From NCBI RefSeq assembly GCF_000247815.1, contig NC_021700.1, forward strand, positions 21,282,746 through 21,346,745: a stretch of 64,000 bases of DNA. The letters are read 5' to 3'. The position numbers and the translations under genes are program-made. Position 1 is the stretch's first letter. The number at the start of each line of letters is the position of its first letter. The DNA comes from Ficedula albicollis (lineage: Eukaryota > Chordata > Aves > Passeriformes > Muscicapidae). Below the pieces are notes generated by a model. The model saw nothing but the letters and a program-made list of their open reading frames with translations, did not search any database and was not told where the DNA came from. Shown piece by piece: positions 24,401 through 62,366 of the stretch.

Positions 24401-27400
24401 ATTTCCCAAGAACGTGAACTGGGAGTATAAAACGGATACTGATCTATATGAATTTGCTAAATGCAAGGCTTACCCATCCAGTATAAGTTTTTCACCTGAT
24501 GGCAAGAAAATGGCCACTCTTGGGTCTGATAGAAAAGTTAGAATTTTTCGTTTTCTGACAGGAAAACTCATGAGAGTCTTCGATGAATCTCTGAGTGTGA
24601 GTTTTGTCTTATTTCTGCTTCTTTGAAATGTTATCTCTACTTACTTGAATTTGTTTGCCAGCGCATTCACCTAAGCTATCATTTATTTCTAAAGGCAACC
24701 TTCCTTCCTATGTTTTTCTTGCAAAAAAGGTCTTCTGTGTTCTCTTAGATTTTCTCTTAGATTGCTTTGCCCCAAAGTGAATTCTTACTGGTTTATTTTA
24801 CCTACATGGTGAAATAGAGTTGTTGATTTTAAATTGTGTTTTCATGCTGCTAGATTACATTTAACTAGAAAGCAGTTGTGGAAGATTGTGGAAAATGCCC
24901 ATTGTCATCTTCTAAGTAATTTGAAAGACAACTGCGCACTTTTACGTGCTTAAGCCTAGTACTACAACATACTTGTTGTCTCATTAAAATAAAGAGAGTA
25001 TTACTAGTATTTGCTTAAATCCTTCAGTTATGTTTGAGTGGAATAATCTCACTTGAATTCAGTATTTTCTGATCATGTGAATCAGTGTTTTACCGGATAA
25101 AAAGTTTAAAGTTAATATGTAGTGCCCGGGTTTTTTTTGTAGATGTTTACTGAACTTCAGCAGATGAGACAACAACTGCCTGACATGGAGTTTGGCCGAC
25201 GTATGGCAGTTGAGCGTGAGCTGGAGAAAGTGGACGCAGTAAGATTAATTAATATAATTTTTGATGAAACTGGACACTTCGTTCTCTATGGAACAATGTT
25301 GGGCATTAAGGTCATAAATGTAGAGACTAACAGGTAAGCTCCAGTGACACACATAGAGATAAATTTCTGTTTTAAAGTCTTTATTCAGTCAAATTTAGGG
25401 AGTATTTTAAACTTGATATGGCTGTGGAGATGTCCAGTCTTTTTGTGTTATTTGAGAGCCTTACATTACAATGTAGAGAAAATACTCCCATTCTTTGTAA
25501 GGAATCATTGCTGATTGGAGTTTAGACAAATGCGGAGAGAACATGGCAAGCACATGTGTATTAAAAAGTGTGTAATTAATGAATCTCTGGCTAAGGGTGG
25601 ATCATTTAGTTGGGATTTTATTGCATAAGGACACTGACTGGTAAATTAAGGTAGCAGGTTTAAATAGAGAAACATCATAAAAATGATTATAATAAAATAC
25701 AATTATAAATAAATAAAGTAAATTAAATAAGTAAATAATTATTTTGAGAGGATTTTGAAATTTTGCACTGAATCTAACTGTCAGAAAGGAGACATTCTCT
25801 GACTGTGAGCAGCTGAATGTTACACCTCCTAACATCTTGTACTTCAGGTGTATTCGTATCTTGGGAAAACAAGAGAACATCAGAATGATGCAACTGGCGT
25901 TGTTCCAAGGAGTAGCAAAGAAACATCGTGCGGCAATCACTATAGAGATGAAGGCATCTGAAAATCCTGTTCTCCAGAATATTCAGGCAGATCCAACAGT
26001 AATCTGCACAGCTTTTAAGAAAAACAGATTTTACATGGTGTGTGTGGTTTCTATTTAAATAGCTCCATTCTTGTATTGATTTATCTACATTAATTTGTTT
26101 TTCTCTTTGCACTATTATAGTGCTATTTGTAGTTGCAAATGCAGCTTTTACAAAGGAGTTCCTTTATATTGCAAGTATATCTAGAATTTTTATCTTGATC
26201 TATAAATTAATTAGAAACAGCTGTAATTTTTCCCGAGAGATTATATCCTTTTGTCCTTGTTGAAAAAAAACCTAAGTAAAAACATTTAAAAAAATAACCA
26301 GATTTTATAAAGAAACAATAAGTAACTGTATGCATAAAAAAGAAAATAGAAAAAAAAATCAGACCAGAATCAGGACTTGGTAACACTAAGGACATTATAG
26401 GCAGCCAAGAAAGAAGGAGTCGTCTTCCTGTTCGCAGGTTTTTGGGTGAGATGGAACCAAACAGACAAGCAATTTCAGAGTGGTTAGTAGGACCTCTCTG
26501 ATTTGAGAGGTCCTAGCCATAGAGGTTAGAGATTAGTCTCTCTGATACGCCTTCAATTTCCTGGGTTTCTATAGTTTCATATTAATGCAGTGTTGGAATA
26601 AAAGGGTTTATTTTAACTTCATAGAACAACTACAAAACACAACCTACCCTTTTGGCATAAAACCTGCCAATTTAGTCAGTATAGACAGCCTGATATTCTC
26701 CACCTCATTTTAAAGAAAATATGCTGAACTAGTGCAGACTTCTGTTGTAAAGGGGGAAGTTTAAAGATAACAGATTATTAAAGGTTACTTGGATTAGCAT
26801 TTATTTTTACTGGCAGTTGTGACTGTGGAAATGCTGGTAACACAGCACAGCAGTGCAAGGATAGACCAACTATGAACTGTCTTTTACATCTCAAATTGAA
26901 TTGGGTATTCAGCAGGCTGAATAATAGCATTGATAGTGTTTGGTGCAGAGCACTGTGTATTTTAAGAGAGAAAAAGAAAGAAGCCATTATCCTTCTGTTC
27001 TTTTGTGCTTCAGTTTACTAAACGTGAACCAGAAGACACGAAGAGTGCAGATTCTGACAGAGATGTATTTAATGAGAAACCTTCTAAAGAAGAGGTTATG
27101 GCAGCCACTCAGGCAGAAGGTCCCAAGAGAGTGTCAGACAGTGCCATCATCCACACAAGCATGGGAGATATCCATATCAAGCTTTTTCCTGTTGAGTAAG
27201 TACTTGCTGTTTTTTCAGTTGCTTTGGTTTTGTTGTTTTCTTCTGTCCCTTGTGGTTGCAGTATCCAAGACTTATCTCATGCTAGAAATAATTATTTTCT
27301 TTCCCTTTTTCTACTGTCTTTGTTTCCTGACAGTTTCTTGATACACCAAGGTAGGAATGTGACTCCTAACACACAAAAATAAAGTAGGGTAAAAATAGGT

Positions 27401-29123
27401 CTAAATAATGGTCTGGGGCACAGGAGTTTTTGAAATTGTATTTGGATTTATTTAGTTATTGATTCAGGGAGGGTATTCCTTTCTTAACTTTGTTCTTGGA
27501 CATGATACTCTTCTCCATAAGCTCTATATTGTAATGCAATGCTGTTTGCATAGATCTTGAAAAAGAATGATGATTTTGGCAGCAGGTCTGTACAAGCCGG
27601 AAGAATAGTAGTTGCAGCTTCCAAATGTGGCCAGTCTACTACACCTTGTTATTGCAGCTCCTTTAAAAGCAATATAACATTTACACCAGCATATAATACT
27701 AGTCTTGGGTATATCCAAAACCAGGCATAGAATTGAAAAGTTTTATGCATGACAATTGGTAAAATCAGTGTGTCATCTTCTCTCCTTTGTGATGCAAAAA
27801 TTCCAAATATTCTGTTATTTAACCGGAAATTTATATAATATATTGCTATACATAGAAACCTAAATTGTGTAGATGTACTCCATGCTTCTCCAAAAATAAA
27901 TTCATGTTTGGTCATAAACACAGGTAAGGCAACGTCAGTTCTACTCTCTAGGGCTACCAGACTTCTCCTGCAGTGTTCACCAGTGTTTCCTTGCATCAGG
28001 CTCTAGTTTCTGGTATTCATAATTATAGTATATAGATTACAGTAATGGTACAGCTCTTGCTAGTGAATGACATACCAAGCTACATTATTTTGTTGGGTTT
28101 TTTTAATTATCATATATGCATGCACAGTATTGCAAGACGCTTCATTGCAATGTTCTGTTTGCAATTTTAAATACAGCATTGCAAGAGTTGGTTGTTGTTA
28201 GGTTTGTCCTTTCTTATTGTAGTTTTTTTTCCCAGCTGAGCTTTAATTAAAAATCTCTTCAGTGTGATTAAAACTTTAAAGAAGAGCATATAGGATGTGG
28301 CTCTGTACACCCTTGAATTCTTCGGTCATTTTGTTTTGAAATAAAGTTATGAATGACTGTGTACTGCTCAGCAAGAACTGGTACTATAATCTAGTCTGTT
28401 CCATTAGTTATGCCACTGGGGCTCTTTTTCACAAGGTAGCATAGAGTGTCACTAAAACCCTAGCTAATGTTCCTTTTCACAGTTAGAGTGACTCCACAGG
28501 TGTGGACTCAACTTGGCCTTTTTCTCCTTATTGGGAAAATGTATGATCTTCTCTGGTTGCAGTAGTGTCCTGGTTTGAAGGACAGGTGTCTGCCAATAAA
28601 GGCAGAAGCTTCTCTTTGAAATGGAGAATGTAAACCCCCTTCCTCCAAATGATTATTATGATTTTGAAACTAAGGGGCTCTCAGGCAATGTAAACCCCCT
28701 TCCTCCAAATGGTAAACCCCCTTCCTCCAAATGATTATTATGATTTTGAAACTAAGGGGCTCTCAGGCAAAGATAGGGGAATTAGGAATAACAATTCTTT
28801 ACTAGGAAAATTAAAACAGAACTACAGTATCACAAAGAACAATCCAACCCTGACAGAATCAGAATACAACCTGACACCCTGTCAGTCAGAGTGTTGGTAG
28901 CAGTCCCATTAAATGGTGGCTACAGCCCCCCACAGTGGCAGATGTGGTTCAGCTGAAGCAGTGCTCCTGTAGAAGGGTGCAGTTTTCCTCTGAAGGTCCA
29001 GGGATGATGTGGAAAGGTCTGGTTTTCCTCTGGAATCCAGTGGAAAGAAGGTACCTTGCTGTCCAAAACCTCAGTTTTTATCTAGGTAGGAAAGGCCTGG
29101 TTCTTCCTCCCAGTGGAAAGAAG

Positions 29124-29193
<70 letters not shown>

Positions 29194-32100
29194 TGGCAGA
29201 TGTGGTTCAGCTGAAGCAGTGCTCCTGTAGAAGGGTGCAGTTTTCCTCTGAAGGTCCAGGGATGATGTGGAAAGGTCTGGTTTTCCTCTGGAATCCAGTG
29301 GAAAGAAGGTACCTTGCTGTCCAAAACCTCAGTTTTTATCTAGGTAGGAAAGGCCTGGTCTGGCTGGAGCATCTCCCAATGGCATGATGTAATTTTATCA
29401 GTCATGCAGTGGGACTCAATGGGCCATTAGCAGATGATATCTTCCTGGAGGGAGGATGGGTTGTGGAAAAAATAAAGATAAAAAGATAAAGATTAAGATA
29501 AGAATAAAGATGATTGCCCCATCCTGTCTTAAAGATGGCCCATTAGCAGAGAATATATCCCACTGAGATAAGGGAAATCATTACCCCACCCAGCTTCAAC
29601 AGATGGTAATAAAATACACATTTCTGGCCACATCAACCCAACACAGGTGAAGTGGTTGGCCCTTTTTATTCCAGCAACATTTGTTCACCAAACAGTGTTG
29701 GTGATTCGTTTCAAAGAACAACTAACTCTACTGACTGCAAGCTCTGTAGTAATAAAACATTTTAATTTTACGTTTTTACTTCTTGCATGCAACATTCGAC
29801 ACCTTTGCATGTAACTCTTAAAAGAAGTATAGAGGAAAAAGTGTTTGCTTATGGAACAAACATAGTTTATCAACAAAATGAGTAGTGCAGATAGAAAGCT
29901 GGGGAACCTATGGTCACTGGTGCCTTGAACTAGGCCTTGAAGAGACAGATTTGGGTTCTGCCTCTCATGGTTTTACCTCAGCCAGCAGCTAAGCCCCCCC
30001 AGAAGCACTCGCTCACATTCCCCTTGTGGAATGGGAAAGTACTGGAAGAGTGAGAATACTTGCAAACTGAGGTACAGACAGTTTAATAGGGAAAGCAAAA
30101 GGTATGCACCCAAGCAAAGCAAAACAAGGAACATGGACAGGCAGATGTTCCAAGTATCTCCAAGAAGAGAGGTCTCCATCACATGGACTGAGTATATGAG
30201 AAAGGCAGATCTCCATTACTCTGCATGTCTCCTGCTTTTTCCCTCAGCTTTTATGTGCTGAACGTGATGCCATATGTGCAGTGGAGTGTCCCTGTAGTCA
30301 GCTGGGTTTAGCTGTTTTAGCTAAGCCCCTTCTCAACTCCTTCTACAGCCTCAGCCTCCTCACTAGTGGGGTGGGATGAGGAGAAGAAAAGTTGTAAGCC
30401 CTGATCAGCAACAGCTAAACATCCCTGTGCTATCAACATGGCTGCTGCATTTCTGTGTAATCATGCAGCTTTGTACTTCTCAAGCTTTTTGTTTTCAGCT
30501 TGGGGTTTGAGGAGGTGGAGAACTGTTTTTTCCTTACTTCATAAAATCTCTTCCTACAGAGTGCTGAAACACTGCACAGCACAACCGGGTCTTATACCTA
30601 GCTGAAATATTTATGGCCTTGTCACCAGACAAATATTACTGTAGCCTATGTTTTCTGTTACATGATTTTAGGTGTCCCAAAACAGTGGAAAACTTCTGTG
30701 TGCACAGCAGGAATGGTTACTACAATGGACACATAATTCACCGCATCATCAAGGTAACTTGCAACATGTTAATTTTTTGTTAATTTATATAATGTACTCC
30801 GGTGGTCAGTCCTCTGTTGACACTTCCATTTCCCTTTTGCACACAAGATTGTTGAAATATCTAGAGTTCCTTGTAAATTCTGAATAACTCTGACGTTCTA
30901 AACAGCTTTAGCACTTAATAAAGTTGTAGTAGTTGTTCTGCAACTGATAAGGCAGCAGAAAACTGAGAATTGAAAGATGAGTTCAGCTATCCTGCTTGAA
31001 TTAAAACTTTGCTTCATGTCAGAAGGCCTTTTTTGTAAGCCTTCTTATTTCTGTTGCACCAGAATCAAGTGATAGAGCCAAAAAATTTGCAAAAGGTAGA
31101 GATAGTTTGGTTTCTGTCCTTCACTAGGAGGAACAGTGGGTAACCTTGCTTTTTCAAAAGTACTTGACGGACACTTAAAAAAGCCTTAAATGCTTTCTCC
31201 CTTACACACAACATTTTAACACATTTTGTTGAAAGATTTGAAGTAAGTTTGAAAAAATGTCACCTAGAATATAACACTTCTGGTTATGTATTCTATGCAA
31301 TAATGTGATAACATATAATTTCTGTGCAGGGTTTCATGATTCAGACTGGTGACCCAACTGGTACAGGAATGGGAGGTGAAAGTATTTGGGGAGGAGAATT
31401 TGAAGATGAGTTTCATTCAACTTTACGACATGACAGACCATACACACTCAGCATGGCTAATGCAGGACCAAATACCAATGGATCCCAATTTTTTATAACA
31501 GTAGTGCCAACTGTAAGTAATACTAAAAGCTCAATTTAAGGCCTGAGAGGCTACCTAGATAGTAAAAGATCAACTTTTTTTCTCATGGAAGAAGGAACAC
31601 ACTAGTACTTGCTTTACAAATAAATTATGCACACAATGTGTAGTGTGTAGGCTTCACTGAAATTGTCCCTTAGAGATAGAAATACTGTCCGTCAGAAAAG
31701 GACCACTTGTGATCAAGAGGCCTTTCACCTTTAAATGGAGTGAGAGTGGCACAAAATTCCTAGGCATGTTTGCAATTTTATTTTACTAGAGTATCTTATG
31801 TTAATAATAGTGGTTTAAACTTAATGGAAACCTAGGCATTGCTTAGATTGTTTGGGGTTTGGATATGATGCCACAATGTTTCTAATATTGTCTAATTGTA
31901 GCTATACAAAGACGCCAGTGTTCAGGTTTGAAATTTCATTTGATCTATGTATAAGTTCAGGGCCAACAATATAAATTTTGGTATGTGAATCTAAGACATA
32001 AAAACCAAATCCTTGAAAGTAACAATTACAAAAACTGCATTCTTATAGCACTTCAAACTAATTAAAAAACAGCCATCTACCATACTTCTGAGGTTTACTA

Positions 32101-32665
32101 AGTTGTATGAGGGCCTATATTTAAATTGGGCATACTATATGAGTATTGAATTGGGTAGTATTCTGCACTGGCACTTAAAATTCCTCTGTGAAAATACCAT
32201 GAAATAGAGAGACTGGAACAACATTTCTGTGAAATGAGAATACACTTAACTATACAGTGCCACTGCACTGGTAGAATGTGACCTCTGTAGTACTTCAAGA
32301 AAGCAATTGTGAAAAGATAAGTTCAAATGCATTTGAATATGTGTTAGGTGCATTCTAGTATTTACTTACATGCTAATATTTACAGGATGTTAGGTTCCAT
32401 ACTCTGGACACACAGATTGTATCCATGTACACTTAGTGTCTTTTTGGTTTGGTACCTAACCTACATGCTGCTTTTTTTCTATTTTAATGTGCCTTTTTTT
32501 TTCTCCTTTGCTCTCAAACAGCCATGGCTTGACAACAAGCACAGTGTGTTTGGACGGGTGACTAAAGGAATGGAAGTCGTTCAGAGAATCTCCAATGTCA
32601 AAGTCAATCCCAAAACTGACAAACCCTATGAGGATATCAGCATCATTAATATAACAGTGAAGTAA
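18420..32665 (+). CDS. PPWD1: PPWD1, WD-repeat cyclophilin (peptidyl-prolyl isomerase)
   Basis: Nuclear, spliceosome-associated protein with an N-terminal WD40 propeller and a C-terminal cyclophilin isomerase domain. Visible exons: 18420-18554, 19913-20015, 20616-20716, 22034-22154, 24149-24596, 25143-25333, 25848-26037, 27014-27195, 30672-30753, 31330-31512 and 32522-32665 (stop TAA). All use GT/AG and are in phase except the first junction. Exon 1 ends in phase 0, whereas the exon at 19913 needs one base from its predecessor, so a short exon is missing (see findings). The translation closely follows human PPWD1 ([52 protein letters not shown]). The cyclophilin part (exons 27014 to 32665) keeps the expected active-site residues: HR of [17 protein letters not shown] of NGSQFFI, and the W and H of [11 protein letters not shown]. 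The visible codons total 626, stop included, against 646 residues in human. The basic, acidic-rich exon 1 ([10 protein letters not shown]) is typical of the family. Confidence 0.95.
18765..19118 (+). mobile_element. CR1 LINE 3' end in PPWD1 intron 1
   Basis: Sense CR1 tail. It begins near gcgtggagaagagaatgtta, contains ctggcacaggttgcccagtg and ends gatattctattattctaaga. It occupies the interval where the missing PPWD1 exon would be expected, but no exon sequence flanks or interrupts it. Confidence 0.8.
21352..21446. repeat. AT-rich microsatellite
   Basis: Interrupted TATATA arrays, about 95 bp, in the PPWD1 intron before the exon at 22034. A short CA run lies near 20309 and a similar (AT)n run at 51935-51952 in a TRIM23 intron. 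Confidence 0.85.
28566..29643 (-). mobile_element. Solo ERV LTR (copy B), internally duplicated and carrying a poly-C run
   Basis: On the plus strand it runs from tgtcctggtttgaaggacag to ggccacatcaacccaaca, so in its own orientation it opens TGTTGGGTTG and closes CAGGACA. It matches LTR copy A at 2107-2893. Two internal duplications are visible: a block of about 60 bp (ttcctccaaatgattattat) repeated between 28626 and 28770, and a 166-bp block repeated exactly at 28936-29101 and 29194-29359. No clear target-site duplication was seen. It lies in the large PPWD1 intron before the exon at 30672. Confidence 0.7.
29126..29193. repeat. 68-base poly-C run between two LTR segment copies
   Basis: Pure C joining gtggaaagaaggt to tggcagatgtggttcagc. 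The second 166-bp LTR copy starts right after it. In the first copy the same TGGCAG is preceded by a native short C run (gccccccacag), so the tract appears where a natural C6 should be. Confidence 0.95.
29930..30480 (-). mobile_element. ERV-derived fragment in PPWD1 intron
   Basis: Contains blocks common in songbird-type endogenous retroviruses: gacagtttaatagggaaagc and gtaagccctgatcagcaaca followed by a ccctgtgctatcaacat segment. Orientation is judged from the first block and is uncertain. No open frame of interest. Confidence 0.4.
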
Positions 32666-32950
32666 GGCAGGCATTGAAGTTTCCAGCTTAAACAGAAAAA
32701 AACTGAGTGTGTGGGACCCAGAAAAGGACCTAGGAAGAACAAACATTTTTTATAGTTCCTAGATACAGCAAATACCAGGACAGAGAATCACTAGTTCTAC
32801 TATTTTTAATGTACCTAAAGTGCCCTAATTCTGTATTTCTGTTAACTTTGTATTTTAAAGTAAAAACATCTGCATGTTTCTTAGAAAGTCTGCTGTCTTT
32901 CTTGCATCTCTTCTATGCAAAATTAAAGATAAAATCTCCCACCATGTCCC
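32666..32950 (+). other. PPWD1: PPWD1 3' untranslated region
   Basis: AT-rich sequence after the PPWD1 stop codon. The first plausible poly(A) signal is ATTAAA at 32922-32927, about 260 bp downstream of the stop. The true cleavage site is not determinable here and could lie further right, before the CR1 element that starts near 33430. Confidence 0.45.
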
Positions 32951-33429
32951 ATGATAGTGTGTAACTTCTTCACGTTAATTTGCATTTTTCATAATTAATC
33001 TGTTTCATAATACTGAGATCTTTGTCAAAGGAAAAGGTCAGAAATACTAAGTTGAGTGAACTTCTCAATCCTTTTTATTAGATTAAAAATCAAAAAATCA
33101 GAAAATTAGATTAAGTTAATGTACTGTTTGCTATGAAAAGCGAACAATGTAATATACCTCTATTCTTTAAAAATAGTTGTGTACATACATGTTTTTTTTG
33201 TCCAGGAGCAACGATCAGCTCTTAAAATGCCAGTGTATAAAGTCCTTTGCAATTAGTTTGGTTTTGCCAGTGATTTTTTTCTTTCAGTGTTTGCTTTCTC
33301 TTTTTTATGTGAGTCTTTTTTTCTGGCTTCATTTTAGCCAAAGTCTTAGAAACATTACTGCTTCTACTGCAATACTTAATTTATTTTAAACTGTGATAAT
33401 CATCTGAATTAAGCTTTGCATCAGCTGTT

Positions 33430-39300
<5,871 letters not shown>

Positions 39301-39513
39301 TTCACGTAACAGCACTACACTCATAAAAGATTTGGGAGTTTACAGTTCTGGTAACTTCATTTACGAATTGAGATATGATGCATGATAAGCAAATCCATTC
39401 CCTCAAAAGTTGCTGCTACCACCAGGAAGTTTATCTTTAGTAAGATAATAGGATCAGTAAGAAAAATTCTACAGGAAGTTAAATGTAGCACACCTCTATT
39501 CTGAGATGATCTT

Positions 39514-39528
39514 AAAAAAAAAAAAAAA
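39514..39528. repeat. A15 homopolymer
   Basis: Short A run at the left limit of the likely TRIM23 3' region. It could be an ordinary microsatellite or the trace of an old retroposed tail; nothing beside it supports the latter. Confidence 0.7.
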
Positions 39529-39529
39529 G

Positions 39530-42434
39530 GCAAATTTATTAACATTAGTTCTCAATGTTTTACTTTTATTGAAAAGAAATTTTCTGGGCAATGCAAATTG
39601 CAGCAGCTCATGAATTTTTTCTACTAAAAGAGCCCTTTCTTTAAAGGAATCTTTACATAACATCCGCATCTACTCATCTACTCCCAGAATCAGACTCTCA
39701 TAGTTCCCAATAATTTTGAAGATAGAATACAGAAACAGTGATAAAACATGACTGTTCATTTAACCTAGACGTACTATTTTTGAGATGAGGTTCTTTAAAG
39801 AAAGCCACAACACAGTCACTGGATTTCGCATTTACTCAATTTCAAAATTACATCAAAATCCTTTGAAAAGTTAATTCAGTCTTTCTAAACAGTTAGCACT
39901 GCCTTAGTGAGTTCTAGTTAAAGAAATATTCCAATTACATATTCTGTAGGTCAGTACACTAAAAACTAAAGTTCAGTAAAACTGATGAAACAAGCTTACA
40001 TTTATAAATGAAGCAGTTTATATGTTGTATTAATGTATAATACGAATAAACCTCTTAGTGTTCTCCACACTGAAGAGTTCACAGACAAATGCAACACTTT
40101 CACATTTATTTCAAGTCATCTTAAATAAATTCAATTTAAAAACACTTTCATGGTAGCATTCCATGTGTCACAAGCAACCACTTGTACTTGAAAATGTGTA
40201 TGTATGAGTGAGAATTTTTCCTCTGCCCTCAAATTTAATGTTACATAAAATATAAACTAGTCACCTTGAACGTTTTGAAGTAGAACTATACTGAGCAGCA
40301 TGAGTCATTGAAGCCTAAGCCAGATAAAATAAAACTAAATCAGGATTCTTCTAAAGAATGCATGTCTTCTGTTAAAAATATTACGGGAAAAGGTATCTAC
40401 TGTACTCAGCAGAATTTGTTCATATTTCAAGAAGAGCTGTGAAGGGACAGTCAGCCCTAACTAGGTCAGGGGTTGGTCTGCAGTACAGGCTAAGCAGATA
40501 CTCAAGCTACAGCCACCAACTCTGTATTGTGCAAGAAGTTACAGGCTGGGAACGATGAACAATTTTAAGTTTGGTATGTGCAAAAACCCCACGTTTCACT
40601 CCATTATAAATTATTTCCAAATTTATCAGGTTGTCTAAAGAAAGAGTAAATACTCTGTCTCAGTATCTGTACATGTGTAGGCATTGAAGACCACTTCACA
40701 AACATTGAACTATTTAAGCTTAGTGTTCCCTTCAGGTATTATTCAAGTCATTAGACTTGCTGAATCTGAAGCTGCATTGAACACAATTTAGGTGAAATTT
40801 GAGAAACAAGTGTCATTATAACGAAGTAGTTACATTAACTACTTCCTCTAGAAGAAAAGTGCAAATGCACTAAATTATTTGTTTACACATTCTTGGCTTT
40901 ATCTAAGGTATGTAGCAGGAAAACAGCATAAAATTCCTAATAATACAATGAAAGCAAAGCCACAGATAATGGATATGCTTCCTTTGCTACATGAGGTTCA
41001 GAGCTCTCCTAGGTAAACACTTTTCAGCATGGCAAAAATAACTCCATGTCTGTGAAACAACACTGTTCACTTGCACTATCTAGTTCTCCTGATTCAACTC
41101 TACTCTAGTAAGAAAAGCAATGATACAGAATTTTGATCTACTGCTCCACAGTTGTCACAGCTCCTCTACCAACATGAAGAGGGTCCACAGCATGGCTTCT
41201 TCAGCTGACAGTGGCCATGGACTTAGAGAGAAGGGAAGAAGATTCTGGTGTGCATACCAGACAGATAGAATTGTTCTGCAGAGTTGCACGTCCAGCTGAA
41301 AACAAGATATCACCAAGTCATTGCAACCTTCTCTAAATTTAAACAGCCCTACACCCATATTCCATGGGTTTATGAATGAGTAATCTTCAAAAATAGGGAC
41401 ACTGGAGACATGTAAAAGATGCAGTAAAAACTGAAAATCTAATTGTGGAAGGTTTATATCACATTTTACTATCTACCCTTCTAAAGACGTATGATTAGTG
41501 TACACTGTTTTTACATTATGTTATTGAATATTTTAAGGCCACGACCTTAATCTGAAATGATGACTTCTACATAAAAGCACATAGCTGGACTGTCATTACA
41601 TACTACTTCTTCAAGAAGTTTATTTAAATTTAAGTTGACTTCTTGAAGAGTAAACAATTTCTAAAGGCAGATTATGTCCCCAAGTGTGCACAAAACACTT
41701 TCACCTCAGTATCACCATAGTACGCCCATAAATAATTCAGCATGAAAAACCCAAGTAACCCCTGCCCCCAAGATACAAAACAAGTTGCTAAACAATGCCA
41801 TAGCCCCTTTGCTCTGCAACACTCTTCTCCATTCTGAGTTTTCTTTGTGCAGTTATGCTGCCTTCTTGTAACAAACAAGGAGGTTAATAAATAATAAGGG
41901 AAGCATTTTCATTACATGGTGTAGCTGCATGTAAGTTTCAGTGCTACCTTTATATTTATGGATTTTTTCTATATTAAAGAGTAGCACCATTTCTTTCTAA
42001 CTAATAGAGCTAGCTATTCTAATAAACTTAAGATGGATTTTGGAATAGTTTCATGGGAAAGTAGTTCTAAACTACTCAGAATTTTTATAATACCAATTAA
42101 CTACTGTAACCTCATTGTAATTATTACATGAAATCCAATGCAAATTTTATCAGGGGAAAAAATTTAAATTGTAACCATATTACAAAAAGGAATTTCAAGG
42201 CATCCTTGTAACACTCTTCCATCCCACTAAACATAAATGTATCAACTTTCAAAATCACTATGACACAAGTTTACTGAACCAATTATCCAATCTAAGACCA
42301 AGGTTTATATTTTTTTGTAACCAACAACTAAAATAAAGTCCCCTCTTCAGAGAGCAGACCTGGTGAGAACACCCTAAATCGTGCAAACAAAACCAAACCA
42401 GAAACTACAACATTAAATTGCAGCTGATATAAAG
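39530..42434 (-). other. TRIM23: Probable TRIM23 3' untranslated region and flank
   Basis: About 2.9 kb of unique AT-rich sequence between the TRIM23 stop codon and the intergenic CR1, without any recognisable coding sequence. Minus-strand AATAAA signals occur at 40110-40105 and at 39540-39535, so a long 3' UTR is plausible. A pure A15 run lies at 39514-39528, just outside. Confidence 0.4.
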
Positions 42435-62047
<19,613 letters not shown>

Positions 62048-62320
62048 CTCGGGGAGGGCGGAGCGGAGCAGCCCGCAGGAAGGAGCGAGGAGCCGCCACC
62101 GGCGCAGGCACCGCCCTGCAGAACTGCAGAACTACGACTCCCACCGTGCCCCAGAGATGCCCGGGCAGGCGGAGGAGGCGGTGCCGGGCCCCGGCCGCCC
62201 GCGCAGCCCTGGGGGCTGTAGTCCCTTCCGCCGCGCTGCAGCCTGGGACGGCGGTGCCGGCTACCGCCGCAGCCTGCGCGCCTCCTCCGGCTCCGTCGGC
62301 CATCCCGCGGGGTGAAGGCC
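62048..62320. promoter_or_regulatory. TRIM23/TRAPPC13 divergent promoter
   Basis: A 273-bp GC-rich interval between two start codons facing away from each other. It holds ACTACGACTCCC at about 62131, which resembles the ACTACAAYTCCC motif bound by ZNF143-type factors at housekeeping promoters. It also holds an inverted ctgtagtcccttccgcc block at about 62216-62232 that contains an ETS-like CGGAAG on the minus strand. There is no TATA box. Assignment rests on position and motif resemblance. Confidence 0.6.
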
Positions 62321-62366
62321 ATGGACGTCAACCAGCCCAAGCAGGAGCATTTGCTGGCTCTGAAAG
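62321..62366 (+). CDS. TRAPPC13: TRAPPC13 first coding exon (gene continues past the right edge)
   Basis: Subunit of the TRAPPIII vesicle-tethering complex, which acts as an exchange factor for Rab1 in the early secretory and autophagy pathways. Only exon 1 is present: 15 codons plus one base, reading MDVNQPKQEHLLALK, followed by a GT donor at 62367. Human TRAPPC13 begins almost identically. The ATG sits 273 bp from the TRIM23 ATG on the opposite strand, the arrangement known from mammals. I could not find exon 2 (expected to begin with VMRLTKPT) in 62367-64000, so intron 1 runs out of the window. Confidence 0.85.
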
